A stretch of 64,000 bases of DNA from Chelonoidis abingdonii (lineage: Eukaryota > Chordata > Testudines > Testudinidae): the NCBI RefSeq assembly GCF_003597395.2, contig NC_133774.1, positions 460,197 to 524,196 of the forward strand. The letters run 5' to 3'. The position numbers and the translations under genes were made by a program. Positions within the stretch are counted from its first letter, which is position 1. Each line of letters begins with the position of its first letter. Shown piece after piece: positions 12,201 through 24,200 of the stretch. The notes beneath the pieces were generated by a model. The model was not told the DNA's origin. It did no database searches and saw nothing but the letters and a program-made list of their open reading frames with translations.

Positions 12201-15200
12201 TCTGTCCCTGCAGAGCTTGAGTAGGACTCTGTGGACGAGCAGAAACAGTTGGAAGGCATAAAGTAGGTGTCTCTTCCACGGAATCAGGAATGCGTCTGAG
12301 AAGGAGCCCGAGGAGCGTCCTTGGAAGGAGCAGAACACGAGGCATTTCCTGTTCTCTCGAGAGGCAAAGAGGTCTATGTGGGGAAAGCTCCACCTCCGGA
12401 AAACAGAATGGATAATGTCCGGGTGTATTGACCACTCGTGAGACAGGAAGGATCTGCTGAGGTGATCTGCCAGAGTGTTCTGGACTCCTGGGAGAAAAAA
12501 TGCTACCAAATCGATAGAGTGGGCTATGCAAAATTCCCAGAGGCGGATGGCTTCTTGATAGAGGAGGGCGGAGCGTGCTCCGCCCTGCTTGTTTATGTAA
12601 AACATGGCCGTTGTGTTGTACATGAACACTGATACACAACGGCCTTGTAGATGGACCCGAAACACCTGGCATACTAGACGGACTGCTCTCAGTTCCCTCA
12701 CGTTGATGTGCAGGGACAGCTCTTGGGGCGACCAGAGGCCTTGAGTGTGACAACTCCCGAGATGGGCACCCCAACGCAGAGATGATGCGTCTGTGGTTAG
12801 GGCTACCGAGGATTGTGGTGGGTGGAATGGCATCCCTGCGCAGACCAGAGAGGGGTCTAGCCACCAAGTGAGGGAGTCGAGAACCTTCCTGGGGATAGTG
12901 AGCACCGAATCCAGACTCTGTGTGGACGGTATATTGAAGCCAGCCAGGTTTGGAAGGGATGGAGACGTAGTTTCACGTACTTGGTCACGAAGGTGCAGGA
13001 GGCCATGTGACCTACTAGGCCGAGGCAAGACCACACCAACGTTGTCAGAAAGGATTGAAGACTATGAATTAATGAAGCCATTGTTTGAAAATGAGACTGG
13101 GGGAGGCAGGCTCTGGCCAAACTGGAGTCCAGAACAGCTCCGATGAAGTCTATTCTCTGCGTGGGCGTGAGAGTAGACTTTTCTGTGTTGATCATGAGAC
13201 TCAAGCTCCCGAAGAGGTCTCTGACGATGCACAGGTGCTGCGATACTTGTGACCGAGAAGTCCCTCAAATAAGCCAATCGTTGAGATACGGGTAGAAGTG
13301 TACTCGACGACGCCTGAGGGAGGCGACTACTACAGCCACGCATTTGGTGAAGACCCTTGGAGCTGTAGAAAGGCCAAAGGGAAGAACCATGAACTTAAAG
13401 TGTTGGTGGTTGACCACAAAATGGAGGTACCATCTGTGTGGCGGATAAATGGCGATGTGGAAATAAGCGTCCTTAATGTCGAGGGCGGCATACCAGTCTC
13501 CCGGATTCAGGGATGGGATGATGGTCCCCAGGGATACCATGTGGAACTTCAACTTTATCAGGGATTTATTGAGTTCTCGCAGGTCTAGGATTGGTCATAG
13601 ACCTCCCTTTGCCTTGGGGATTAAAAAGTAGCAGGAATAGAACCCCTTGCCCCTCATGTCTTTTGGCACCTCCTCTATGGCCCCCAGCTTTAGGAGCGCC
13701 TGGACCTCTTGCCAGAGGAATTGCTCGTGAGAGGGGTCCCTGAAGAGGGACGGGTAGGGAGGGACTGAAACAAACTGTGGATGGTATCCCGTTTCCACCG
13801 TGCAAAGGACCCAACGAATGGAGGTTAGCTGGGACCAGGCAGGGAGGAAATGGGAGAGGCGGTTGAAAAAGGAGGGAGAAGGATCCGGTAGGATAACTGG
13901 TGGGCCGTCCTCGGGCGTCCCATCAAAAGTTTTGCTTAGGCCCCGCTGGTGGTTTAGGAGGCACTTGACTTTGGGATCCTTGAGGGCCGGACTGTCTTCG
14001 CCGATTCCCCCTGCCACACCTTCTGGTAGCCTCCTGACACGGCCTAGTCTGGTTGTACGGGCGGTATGGCTGGGCCCGGAAGGACCTTCATTGGGTCACT
14101 GGCGTGTGCATACCCAGCGAGCGCATTATGACACGATTGTCCTTGAGGCTTTGTAACCTGGGGTCGTTTTTGTCTGAGAAGAGGCCCTGTCCCTTGAAGA
14201 GTAAGTCCTGAATGGTCTGCTGCAATTCAGGGGGATGGCCTGAAGCCAGGAGATACGCCTCATCGTCACTCCGGTTGCCAGAGTTCTGGCCGCCGAGTCC
14301 GCGGCATCCAGAGAGGCCTGGAGGGAGGTTCTTGCCACCTTTTTACCCTCTTCGAGCAGGGCCGTAAACGCTGGATGGGACTTCTAGTGAAGAAGCTCCG
14401 TAAACTTCCCCACTGACACCCAGGTATTAAAATTGTACCAGCTTAGGAGGGCTTGTTGACTTGCCACCCTAAGTTGGAGGCCCCCAGCCGAGTATATTTT
14501 GCGGCCTAGGAGGTCCATACGTCTAGCCTCCTTCGTCCTTAGGCGCTGATACTTGCTGGCCATGACGCTCCCGTTCGTTCACCGATTGGACAACCAGAGA
14601 GCAGGGAGGTGGATGGGTGTAGAGGTATTCGTACCCCTTTGAGGGAGCCATATATTTCCTCTCTACTCCCCTAGCTGTAGGTGGAATTGAAGCTGGGGAT
14701 TGCTAAATGGTGTCTGCATTGGCTTGTATAGTGCGGATGAACGAGAGTGCCACTCTAATAGGTGCATCAGCTGATAAGATGTCCACGACCGGGTCCTCTA
14801 TTTCAGTGACCTCCTCCATCTGCAAATTCATATTCTGGGCCACCCGCCTCAAGAGGTCTTGATGTGCCCTGAGATCGATTGGCGGAGGGCCTGAGGAGGA
14901 TGTTCCTGCTACCGCCTCATCAGGTGAGGAAGAGGAGGAAAGGTCCAGGACCAATGGGTCCTGAGGTGGGTCATGTACAGGAGGAGCATCAGCTGCATCA
15001 GGTGGAACCTCTGTGCCTCCGATGGAATTGGACCCTCATCTGTGCCTGTAGGGGGAAGGCGGCTCACTGTCGCCTCTGGTACCCGGTGTTCTGAGGGGGC
15101 TGAGCGTTAAGCCACTGACGGGGCACCTTGGGCCTGGTGGTATGCCCATGGTGTCCAGAAGGAAAAGTGATGAGGCCCTTGATCATGGTTTTGTCTCTCT

Positions 15201-18200
15201 GGATAGTGGCTGGGGATGTCAGAGTCACCCTCCAGAAGGTATGATGCACTTCCGGCCTGAGACGATACTGAACTGTGTCTCGAAGGCCACAGTGGTGCCA
15301 AGAGGACCTGTGAGGATGGCACTGTTCTTGACGCTTGATCCCAGGGCGGTACCAGGGAGCGGTAAAGGGAGCTATGGCAGTACTGTGAGCGAGACCGGGA
15401 CCTTCTACCATAGCAGTGCCAGGAGGTCGACTGGGATCTCGAGCCCTGTCGCCTGGAGCGACTGCGGGATACATGATACCGAGATTGGTGCTGAGAGTCG
15501 GATCGGTACCAGGAGTATCTGTCTGGTGAACGTGATGCTGAGCGGCGCCGCGAGTACGACTGGTACCGCGACAGAGAGCGGTGCTGGGACTGCGAGCAGT
15601 GCTGGGAGCGGGAGTGACGTGATCGAGAGCGTATGCGAGACTGCGATTTGGAATGACGTCTCTCTGGAGGATCGACGGACGGAGGCCTTACCAGGGCTGG
15701 CTTGCCTATGGATTGAATAACTCGCACCGGTGGTGCCAGGGGTTGAGGATGCATCAGCTCCATCATCGAAATGAGCTCCCTTGCTGTGGAGAAGGTCTCC
15801 GGCATAGAAGGGAGAACAAGCTCACCCCCAGCAGGAGCCGGGGAGCTGTCTGGCACCGGACTCGACGGCCCTTGTGGGACCGGAATTGACGGTGCCGCCC
15901 CAGGTGGAGCAGCTATCTGCGGTGCTGGCGACTGTGGCGCAGCGGAAGACGGTGCCCGACGAACCATCTTAGACGAGTGCTCCTTCTGGGAGGCTGAAGT
16001 TGTATCAGCGTGTTGTTTCCCAGTCGGGGAAAGGGAGCAGTGCCGAGGAGTCAGGGCCAAGAGTCCTTCTCGGTACCGGGGCGATCCGGTGCCAAAGGGG
16101 CGCTCCTTACCGAGGCAGTCTGCTGGGCGCTCGGTACCGATGCTGCAGGACTAAGTGCCGACTCCATGAGGAGTTGCTTCAATCGAAAGTCCCGCTCCTT
16201 CTTCATCCTTGGTTTAAAGGACTTGCAAATGTGACACTTGTCAACAAGGTGGGATTCCCCTAGGCATTTGATGCAGGAGTCGTGGGGATCTCCTACTGGC
16301 ATCGGCTTCTGGCACGCCAAGCACGGTTTGAATCCCGGTGCCTCGGGCATGGGCCCACACCGGGGCGGAGGAAAGGGGCTAATCCCCGATCTTTCTTTCA
16401 ACTATATACACTAACTATAAAACTAAGTACAACCACAAAAATTCGAACTATAAACACAGTGAGGAGTAGAGAACTACGAGTAGCTAGGGAGGTGGAGATC
16501 AGCAAAGCCGTGCTCCACTGTTCCAACGACCGACACGGGCGGTAAGAAGGAACTGAGGGGCGGTTGGGCCGGCTGGGGTATATATCCAGTGCTATAGTGG
16601 CACCACTCCAGGGGGCGCCCTGCCGGCCCACCGAGTGTTGCTAGGGTAAAAATCTTCCTACGAACGTGCATGTGGCGCGCGCACACCTAATTGGAATCGA
16701 TATGAGCAAGCACTCGAAGAAGAATTGGGATTTTTCACCTTGGAAAAGAGATGACCGGGGAGGGGGGAATATGATTGAGGGCTATGAAATCATGACTGGT
16801 GTAGAGAAAAAGTGTTATTTACTTCTCCTCATAACACAAGACTAAGGGTCACCAAATGACATTAATAGGCAGCAGGTTTAAAACAAATAAAAGGAAGTGG
16901 TTTTTTTCACACACTGCACAGTCAACCCGTGGAACTCCTTGCCAGAGGATGTTGTGAAGGGTTAAAAAAAGAACCAGATACATTCATGGAGGCTAGGTCC
17001 ATCAATGGCTGTTAGCCAGAATGGACAGGGATGGTGTCCCTAGTCTCTGTTTGCCAGAAGCTGGGAATGGGTGACAGGGTTGGCTCACTTGGTGATTAGA
17101 ATCATAGAGTATCAGGATTGGGAAGGGACCTCAGGAGGTATCTAGTCCAACCCTCTGCTCAAAGCAGGACCAATTCCCAACTAAATCATCCAAGCCAGGG
17201 CTCTGTCAAGCCAGGCCTTAAAAACCTCTAAGGAAGGAGATTCCACCACCTCCCTAGGGAACCCATTCCAGTGCCACCACCCTGCTAGTGAAAAAGTTTT
17301 CCTAATATCCAACCTAAACCTCCCCCACTACAACTTGAGACCATTACTCCTTGTTTTGTCATTGGGTACCGCTGAGCAAAGGTCTAGACCATCCTCTTTG
17401 GAACCTCCTTTCAGAGTAGTTGAAAGCAGCTGTCGAAATCCCCCCCCTCATTGTTCTCTTCTGTAGACTAAGAATTTCCAGTTTCCCTCAGCCTCTCCTC
17501 ATAAGTTCATGCCTGCTTCCAACCCCCTAATCATTTTTGATTGCCCTCCACTGGCTCTTTTCAATTTTCCACATCCTTTTTGGGTGGGCCCAAAACTGAC
17601 ACGAGTACTCCAGATTAGGGCTCTCACCAATGCTGCAATAGAGGGAATGAGCACGTTCCCTGAATTCTGCCTTAGGCAATGGCCCTAATCAACACCCAAA
17701 TGCTGTTAGCCTTCTTGGCAACAAGGCACTGCTGACTCCTATCCAGACTTCTCGTGCACTGTAACCCCACCTTAGGTCCTTTTCTGCAGAACTCCTGCGC
17801 TAGCCACTCATCCCTGATCTGTAGCAGTGAATGGGATTTCTTCCATCCTAAGTGCAGGGACTTCACTCTTGCACGTTGTCCTTGCTGAACGTCATTCAGC
17901 TCTCTCTCTCTCCTCTCTCGTCTAGGTCCCTCTGTATCCTATCCCTACCCTCCAGCATATCTACCACTCCTCCCAGTTAGGTCATCTGCAAATTGCTGAG
18001 AGTGTAGTTCCACTGCCATCCTCCACGATCATTCATGAGACATTGACAAAACCGCCCCAGATCTGTCTTCTGTTCACCCCCTCTGGCGGCACCTGCACTG
18101 GCCACATGTCAAAGCAGGCTACTGGGCTAGATGGACCTTTGGTCTGACCCAATATGACCATTCATATGTTCTTATTAAGGAAATACACACACTGACAAGG

Positions 18201-21200
18201 ATTACTTCAGGAACTGCATAAAATAGAAATCTCTCAGAGAGACAGCACTACACAATGGGAACTGTTGACCCAGGTCATAGCAAAAGATCTTTCCAGCAAG
18301 TTGGAAAAAGATATAAAAGGAGGGACTGACACCTGAGGAACAAAGACTGAACTGGGGGAAGTGCTGGTCCCAGGCAGGAAAGAAGGAAGCCTGTCGGTGT
18401 AGAAAACCTTGGGGGACTGTTTATACTATGTAACAGGGTGAGACGCTGCTTAATTCAAATCCTATCTAGTATATTAGGCTGAGATTGTGGTTTTATTTTA
18501 TTTCTTATGGTATTCTACTTTGATCTGTTTGATCACTTCAAAGCTATCTTTCTGCAGCTCATAAATCTCTCTTATATTTTACCTAAAACACTGTGTGTTG
18601 TTTGAAGTGCAAAAGGGATAAATCTCAGCTCAAGAAGAGCTAGTGCACATCCACTTTCTTTTGAAGAAGTGTTGGACTGGGTAATAAATTCATACTGGTT
18701 GGGTTTTGGCCAGAGCAGGACGGTACAGCTCTGGGGTACTAGGCTGAAGAGCTGGGGGGGGTATCTTGTGGGTTCATGAGTAGCTGGCTGGAGCATTTAT
18801 GAACACAGCTGGGTGGGGTCTGTGACAGTGTACCCCATAAAGCTTTATGGTGGGGGGTGCTTATAAATGTATGTATGATGTAACTGGAATAAGGTTTTGC
18901 TACATATGCCATGTAACTCATCTATGTAAAGGTTATGATCTATGGGTTACGTTCATCCTAGTTGTATGCAGGCACCATTTGTGCGTTTAAAGTTATGAAC
19001 TTTGGCTGTATACTTGTTCTAACTAAGGCTACTTAGAAATCAAGCATTTGGTCACTTCCTGGGAAAGGAATGTGCAAGTTAAGTGCTCAGTCAGGAAGAA
19101 AGAGCCTGGACGACTCCAATCCACGTAAGAAGTCTACCTGAGGACATTCAAAGTAGCATGTGGGTAATGGCTGCTACCTGCTAGTCCTGAGTCATGCATG
19201 GGCAGGTGACTTGCCCATGTGATGCCAAATTTCCATTTTGTGACTGGATTCTACACAGGTGGAGGGAGCGGTGTCTACCCAGAAGAGAAAAAGTCTATTT
19301 AAACCCTTGGGAGACCCCTCCATTTGGTCTTCAGCTGGCTAAAGAGGGAGCCTCTCCACCCCCCAGGATACTTGAAGGAATCTGGAACAAAGGACAGTAA
19401 CTACAGGGGTGTGAGTGATTGCTGGACCCAGGCTAAAAGGAGACTAGTCTGTAAAAGGGAGCATTCTGGAACTGGTGAGGATCTTATCTGTATTCAGTTG
19501 GATTAGACACAGATTTGCGCATTTTATTTTCTTTTGCTTGGTGACTTACTTTGTTCTGTCTGTTACTACATGGAACCACTTAAATCCAACTTCCTGTATT
19601 TAATAAAATCACTTTTTACTTATTAATTAACTCAGAGTATGTGTTAATACCTGGGGGAGCAAACAGCTGTGTGTATCTCTCTATCACTGTTATAGAGGGT
19701 GAACAATTTATGAGTTTACCCTGCATAATCTTTATACAGGGTAAAACTGATTTATTTGGGTTTAGACCCCATTGGGAGTTGGGCATCTGAGTGTTAAAGA
19801 CAAGCACACTTCTGTGAGCTGCTTTCAGGTAAACTGCAGCTATGGGGCAAGTAATTCAGACCCTGAGTTTTTGTTGGAGCAGACAGGAGTGTCTGGCTCA
19901 GCAAGACAGGGTGCTGGAGTCCTAAGCTGGCAGGGAAGGCAGGGGCAGAAGTAGTCTTGGCACACCAATTAGCAGCTCCTAGGGGGGTTTCTGTGATCCA
20001 ACCCATCACAGGGTCCCTGCTTGTGGATGTTGATGAGAGTCCAAGCTTGGAGAACTGTGCAGTTTGTCACAATGTTACAGTGCAAGAGGGAACCCAGATT
20101 GGTAAAACAGAGGGCTCAGCTATATCCAAATTCCAGATGGTCTGGGGGGACCTGTCACACCCTCTGTTATCAAATATTTGTTCTTCCTGGAGGTATTGAC
20201 TCACTGTGGGTAAGTCACCCCATAACCTTGTTGAGAGGCTAAACAGACTGAGCTCTCTGAGCAGGTCTTCTATTCCTCTGATCATTTGTGTGGCTCTTCT
20301 CTGACCCCTCTGCAGTTTATCAACATCCTTCTTGAACTGTGGGCACCAGAGCTGGGCACAGGATCAGTACTGGTCTCAACAGTGCTGTATGCAGAGGGAA
20401 AATTCCCTCCCTGTTGCCCTGTTTGTATACCCAAGGACCGCACTAACCCTTCATGCCCCAACATTGTGCTGTGATTGTGCTTGGAGAGGACGTTTGCGCA
20501 ATACCCAGAGTGGGGCTCAGAGCCTGGCCCGGCTCCTCCAGTAGCAAGAAGTGCCACAGCTCTCATGGCCTCTCCCCTGCCCAGCGCCGTTACCTTTCCT
20601 TGAGCCACCAGCTCTCTCTGGGCCGCTGAGGCTGCCTTCACCAGGGCACTGGTTGCAGCAGCGATGGATTTCGCAGCCTCCAAGATTTGCTCCTCAAAGT
20701 TGAGACTCTCGTCCGCCTGCTGCAGATGGAGACAGAGGGTGTGAGCCCTGGTGGGAGAGGAGGGAAGCGCCAGGGACAGGTGGGAGGAGAGCTGTACTGA
20801 GAAGTGGTAGGGGTCAACACAGATGGATGGAGGGGAACCTGGGAGAAGGAACAGACAGCACTGTGACCCAGGGAGGGACCCCTGTGGTGTCAGGTGAGAG
20901 GGCAGCAGGAGTGAGTGACCCTGGAGAGCTCTCCTTGTGGAGGGGGTTCAGCCCAGCTCTCCCCGCAGTGAAGGCCTTGGAGCCACAGACGTTGATGGGG
21001 GAGCCCTTAGCCTGGTCAGGGCACAGCAGCCTCCAGGGGGGCTGGCAGGGACTGGTGAGGCCCCAGGACCAGATCCTGGTCTGCCAAGCCAGGTGCAGGT
21101 GGGGGCAGGGCAGCCGTACCTTGGGTTTGGCCCTCGGCTTCAGCTGTTCCAGTTTCTTGGCTGCAGCTTCAATGGCAGCTGCTGCTCCCAGCAGCTCATT

Positions 21201-24200
21201 CTCAGCAATGACCGTGGGATCCTCTGGGTCGACCCACTCGGTCCCTGTGGTGGATAGAACCAAGACGTGGGACTGAGAAACCATTCCTGAGAACACAAGT
21301 CAGACCCCGCAGCACCAGGGGCTGGCGATAGGACCCTAGAATCCTGGCTCCCAGCCCCCTGCTCTAACCCACTAGATCCCACTGCCCTCCCAGAGCTGGG
21401 AAGAGAATCACAGGAACATAACAATGGCCACACTGGGTCAGACCAAAGGCCCATCTAGCCCAGTATCCTGTCTGCCGACAGTGGCCAGTGCCAGGTGCCC
21501 CAGAGGGAATGAACAGAACAGAGAATCATCAAGTGACTCACCCCCTGTTGTCCATTCCCAGCTTCTAGCAAACAGAGGCTAGGGACACCATCCCTGTCCA
21601 TCCTGGCTAATAGCCATTGATGGACCTATCATTCAAGGCATAGAGGCTTATGTTTCAGGGGCAGGACAGATAGCTCAGTAGTTTGAGCATTGGCCTGCTA
21701 AACCCAGGGTTGTGAGCTCAATCCTTGAGCAGGCCCACTTAGGAATCTGGGGTAAAATCAGTACTTAGTCCTGCTAGTGAAGGCAGGGGACTGGACTCAA
21801 TGACCTTCCAGCTCTATGAGATAGGTATATCTCCATGAACTTATCTAGTTCTTTATTGAACCCACTTATACTTTTGGCCTTCACATCACCTGGCAAGGAG
21901 TTCCACAGGTTGACTGTAGATTGTGTGAAAAAGTACTTCCTTTTGTTTGTTTTAAACCTGTTTATTAATTTCATTTGGTGACCCCTAGTTCTTGTGTTAC
22001 AACACTTCCTTATTCACTTTCTCCACAACATTCATGATTTTATAGACCTTAATCATATCTTCCCTCAACTGTATTTTTTCCAAGCTGAACAGTCATATCG
22101 ATCCTCATACGGAAGCTGTTCCATACCCCTAATAATTTTTGCTGCCCTTCTCTGTAATTTTTCCAGTTCCAATGTATCTTTTTTTGAGATGGGGGCAACC
22201 ACATCTGTATGCAGTATTCAAGATGTGGGCGTACCATGGATTTATACAGGGGCAATATGATATTTTCTGTCTTATTATCTAACCCTTTCTTAAGGATTCC
22301 CAACATTCTGTTCGCTTTTTTGACTGCTGCTGCCCAGTGAGTGGATGTTTTCAGAGAACTACCCACAATGACTCTGAGATCTTTCTTGAGTGGTAACAGC
22401 TAATTTAGATCCCATCACTTTCTATAGATAGTTGGGATTATGTTTTCCAATGTGCATTACTGTACATTTTTCAACACTGAATTTCATTTGCCATTTTGTT
22501 GCCCAGTCACTCAGTTTTGTGAGATCCCTTTGGACTCTGCAGTCAGCTTTAGATTTAACTACCTTGAGTAATTTTTGTATCATCTGCAAATTTTTCCACC
22601 TCATTTTTCCACCTTATTTATGAATACATTGAACAGCTCAAGTCCAAGTAGAGATAGCTGAGAGACCCCACTGTGCCGCTGTACTCCATAAGGCTTTATG
22701 GAAATATGCTTATGAATGTATATATGACATAACTGGAATATGTTTAACGCTACATATGCCATGTAACATCTCTCTGTAAAGGTTATGATCTACTGAATCT
22801 ATTCATCCTATTTGTATGCATGTGTCATTGTTGTGCCCCACATTACGAATATTGGCCGTGGACTTGTTTAATTTGAAGCAGCCTCAGCGAAGCAACGGTC
22901 AGCTTCCTGAGGAAAGACTATTCTCAGGCCTTGGCTACGCTGGAGCTTTACAGAGCTGCAACTTTCTCGCTCAGGGGCGTGAAAAAAACACCCCCGAGTG
23001 CTGCAAGATACAGTGCTGTAAACGCCAGTGTAAACAGTGCCGCAGCGCTGGGAGCGTGGCTCCCAGTGCTGTAAGCGAAACCCCATCAGGATGTGGAGTA
23101 CGTGCAGCCTGGCGCTGCGACCACACTCGCGGCAGCGCTTTGAAGTTTCAAGTGTAGCCATACCCTCAGTAAGTGCCCAACCAAGACGCCCTTAAGCCAA
23201 CAATGAAGTTGGAGACACCAATCCACATCTAAGCTTTCCTAGGAATGTGGCTCGGCTGGTAAGGAACTCAGTCATGCATGGACATGTGACTTGCCCATGT
23301 GACTCCAAAACGTCATTCTGTAGCTGGATTCTACACAGGGGGAGGGAGGGGTCTCCACCCACAAGAGAAAGTCTATTTAAACCCTGGGGAGACCCCTCCA
23401 TTTTGTCTTCAGCTGGCTCAAGAGATAGCCTCTCCCCTCCCAAAGGATACGTGAAAGGAACTGGGACAAAGGACAGTAATTACAGGAGGTGAGAGTGATT
23501 GCTGGGCCCAGACCAGCAGGAGATTAGTCTGCAAAAGGAAGCTCACTGGAACACCTCTGAGGGTGACGTTTTATCCGTGTTCAGTTTTCCTACTGTAGTA
23601 GGCATAGACTTGCATGTCTTATTTTATTTTGCTTGGTAATTCACTTTGTTCTGTCTGTGACTACTTGGAACCACTTAAATCCTACTTTCTGTATTTAATA
23701 AAACCACTTTTTATGTATTATTTAACCCAGAGTATGTATTAATACCGGGGGCGGGGGCGCGAGGGGGGGAAGAAACAGCTGTGCATATCCCTCTATCAGT
23801 GCAGTAGAGGGCAAACAATTTTGAGTTTACCATGTATAAGCTTTATACCGAGTAAAACTGATTTATTTGGGGTTTGGACTCCATTGGGAGTTGGGCATCT
23901 GAGTGTTAAAGACAGGAACACTTCTTAAGCTGTTTTCAGTTAAGCTTGCAGTTTGTGAGTCTGTGTTTGTAGTTGACAAGTGTGTCTGGCACAACCAGGC
24001 AGAGCTCTGGAGTCCCAGGCTAGCAGGAAAAGCAGAGTCAGAAGTAGTCTTCGCACACTGTTTGCAGCCCCAAGGGGGTCTCTGTGATCCAACCCATCAC
24101 ACCCACGATTAACCTTTTGCCATTGTGAAAACTGACCATTTATTCCTACCCTTTGTTTCTTGTCTTTTAAGCAGTCACTGATCCATGAGAGGACCTTCCC

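Larger units (their letters stand above)
8876..16724 (-). mobile_element. DIRS-type tyrosine-recombinase retrotransposon region
   Basis: DIRS elements code for gag, RT-RNase H and a tyrosine recombinase between inverted repeats and integrate through a circular intermediate. Here the coding order on the minus strand is gag (16401-14126), RT/RNase H (14017-12015) and tyrosine recombinase (12867-10967, overlapping the RNase H frame), as in the family. A terminal repeat of about 190 bp occurs at 16538-16724 and inverted at 10633-10820. An internal complementary region (10855-10955) joins complements of the two element ends. CR1 sequence is continuous across 8875/16725 with no target duplication, which also fits DIRS. 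The left arm is present twice (8876-10318 and 10633-11950). Broken by stops and lost catalytic residues. Confidence 0.85.
5690..18175 (+). mobile_element. CR1 LINE (plus), split by three insertions
   Basis: CR1 sequence on the plus strand occurs in four blocks that join in order: 5690-6058, 7731-8875, 16725-17100 and 18061-18175. The second block has reverse-transcriptase remnants: a KAFDKVP-like motif near 8135 and SGVPQG near 8300, where the catalytic-motif neighbourhood is broken by stops and frameshifts. The last blocks are the CR1 3' end (...gctagatggacctttggtct... ending gttctta). Across each gap the sequence continues as one CR1, so the interruptions are later insertions: a hAT element, the DIRS region and a minus-strand CR1. 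An old, non-functional copy. Confidence 0.8.

Noticed and set aside
8876..16724. An endogenous retrovirus or Gypsy-type element
   Set aside because: There are no direct LTRs, integrase, protease or envelope. The recombinase, inverted repeats and internal complementary region point to DIRS.
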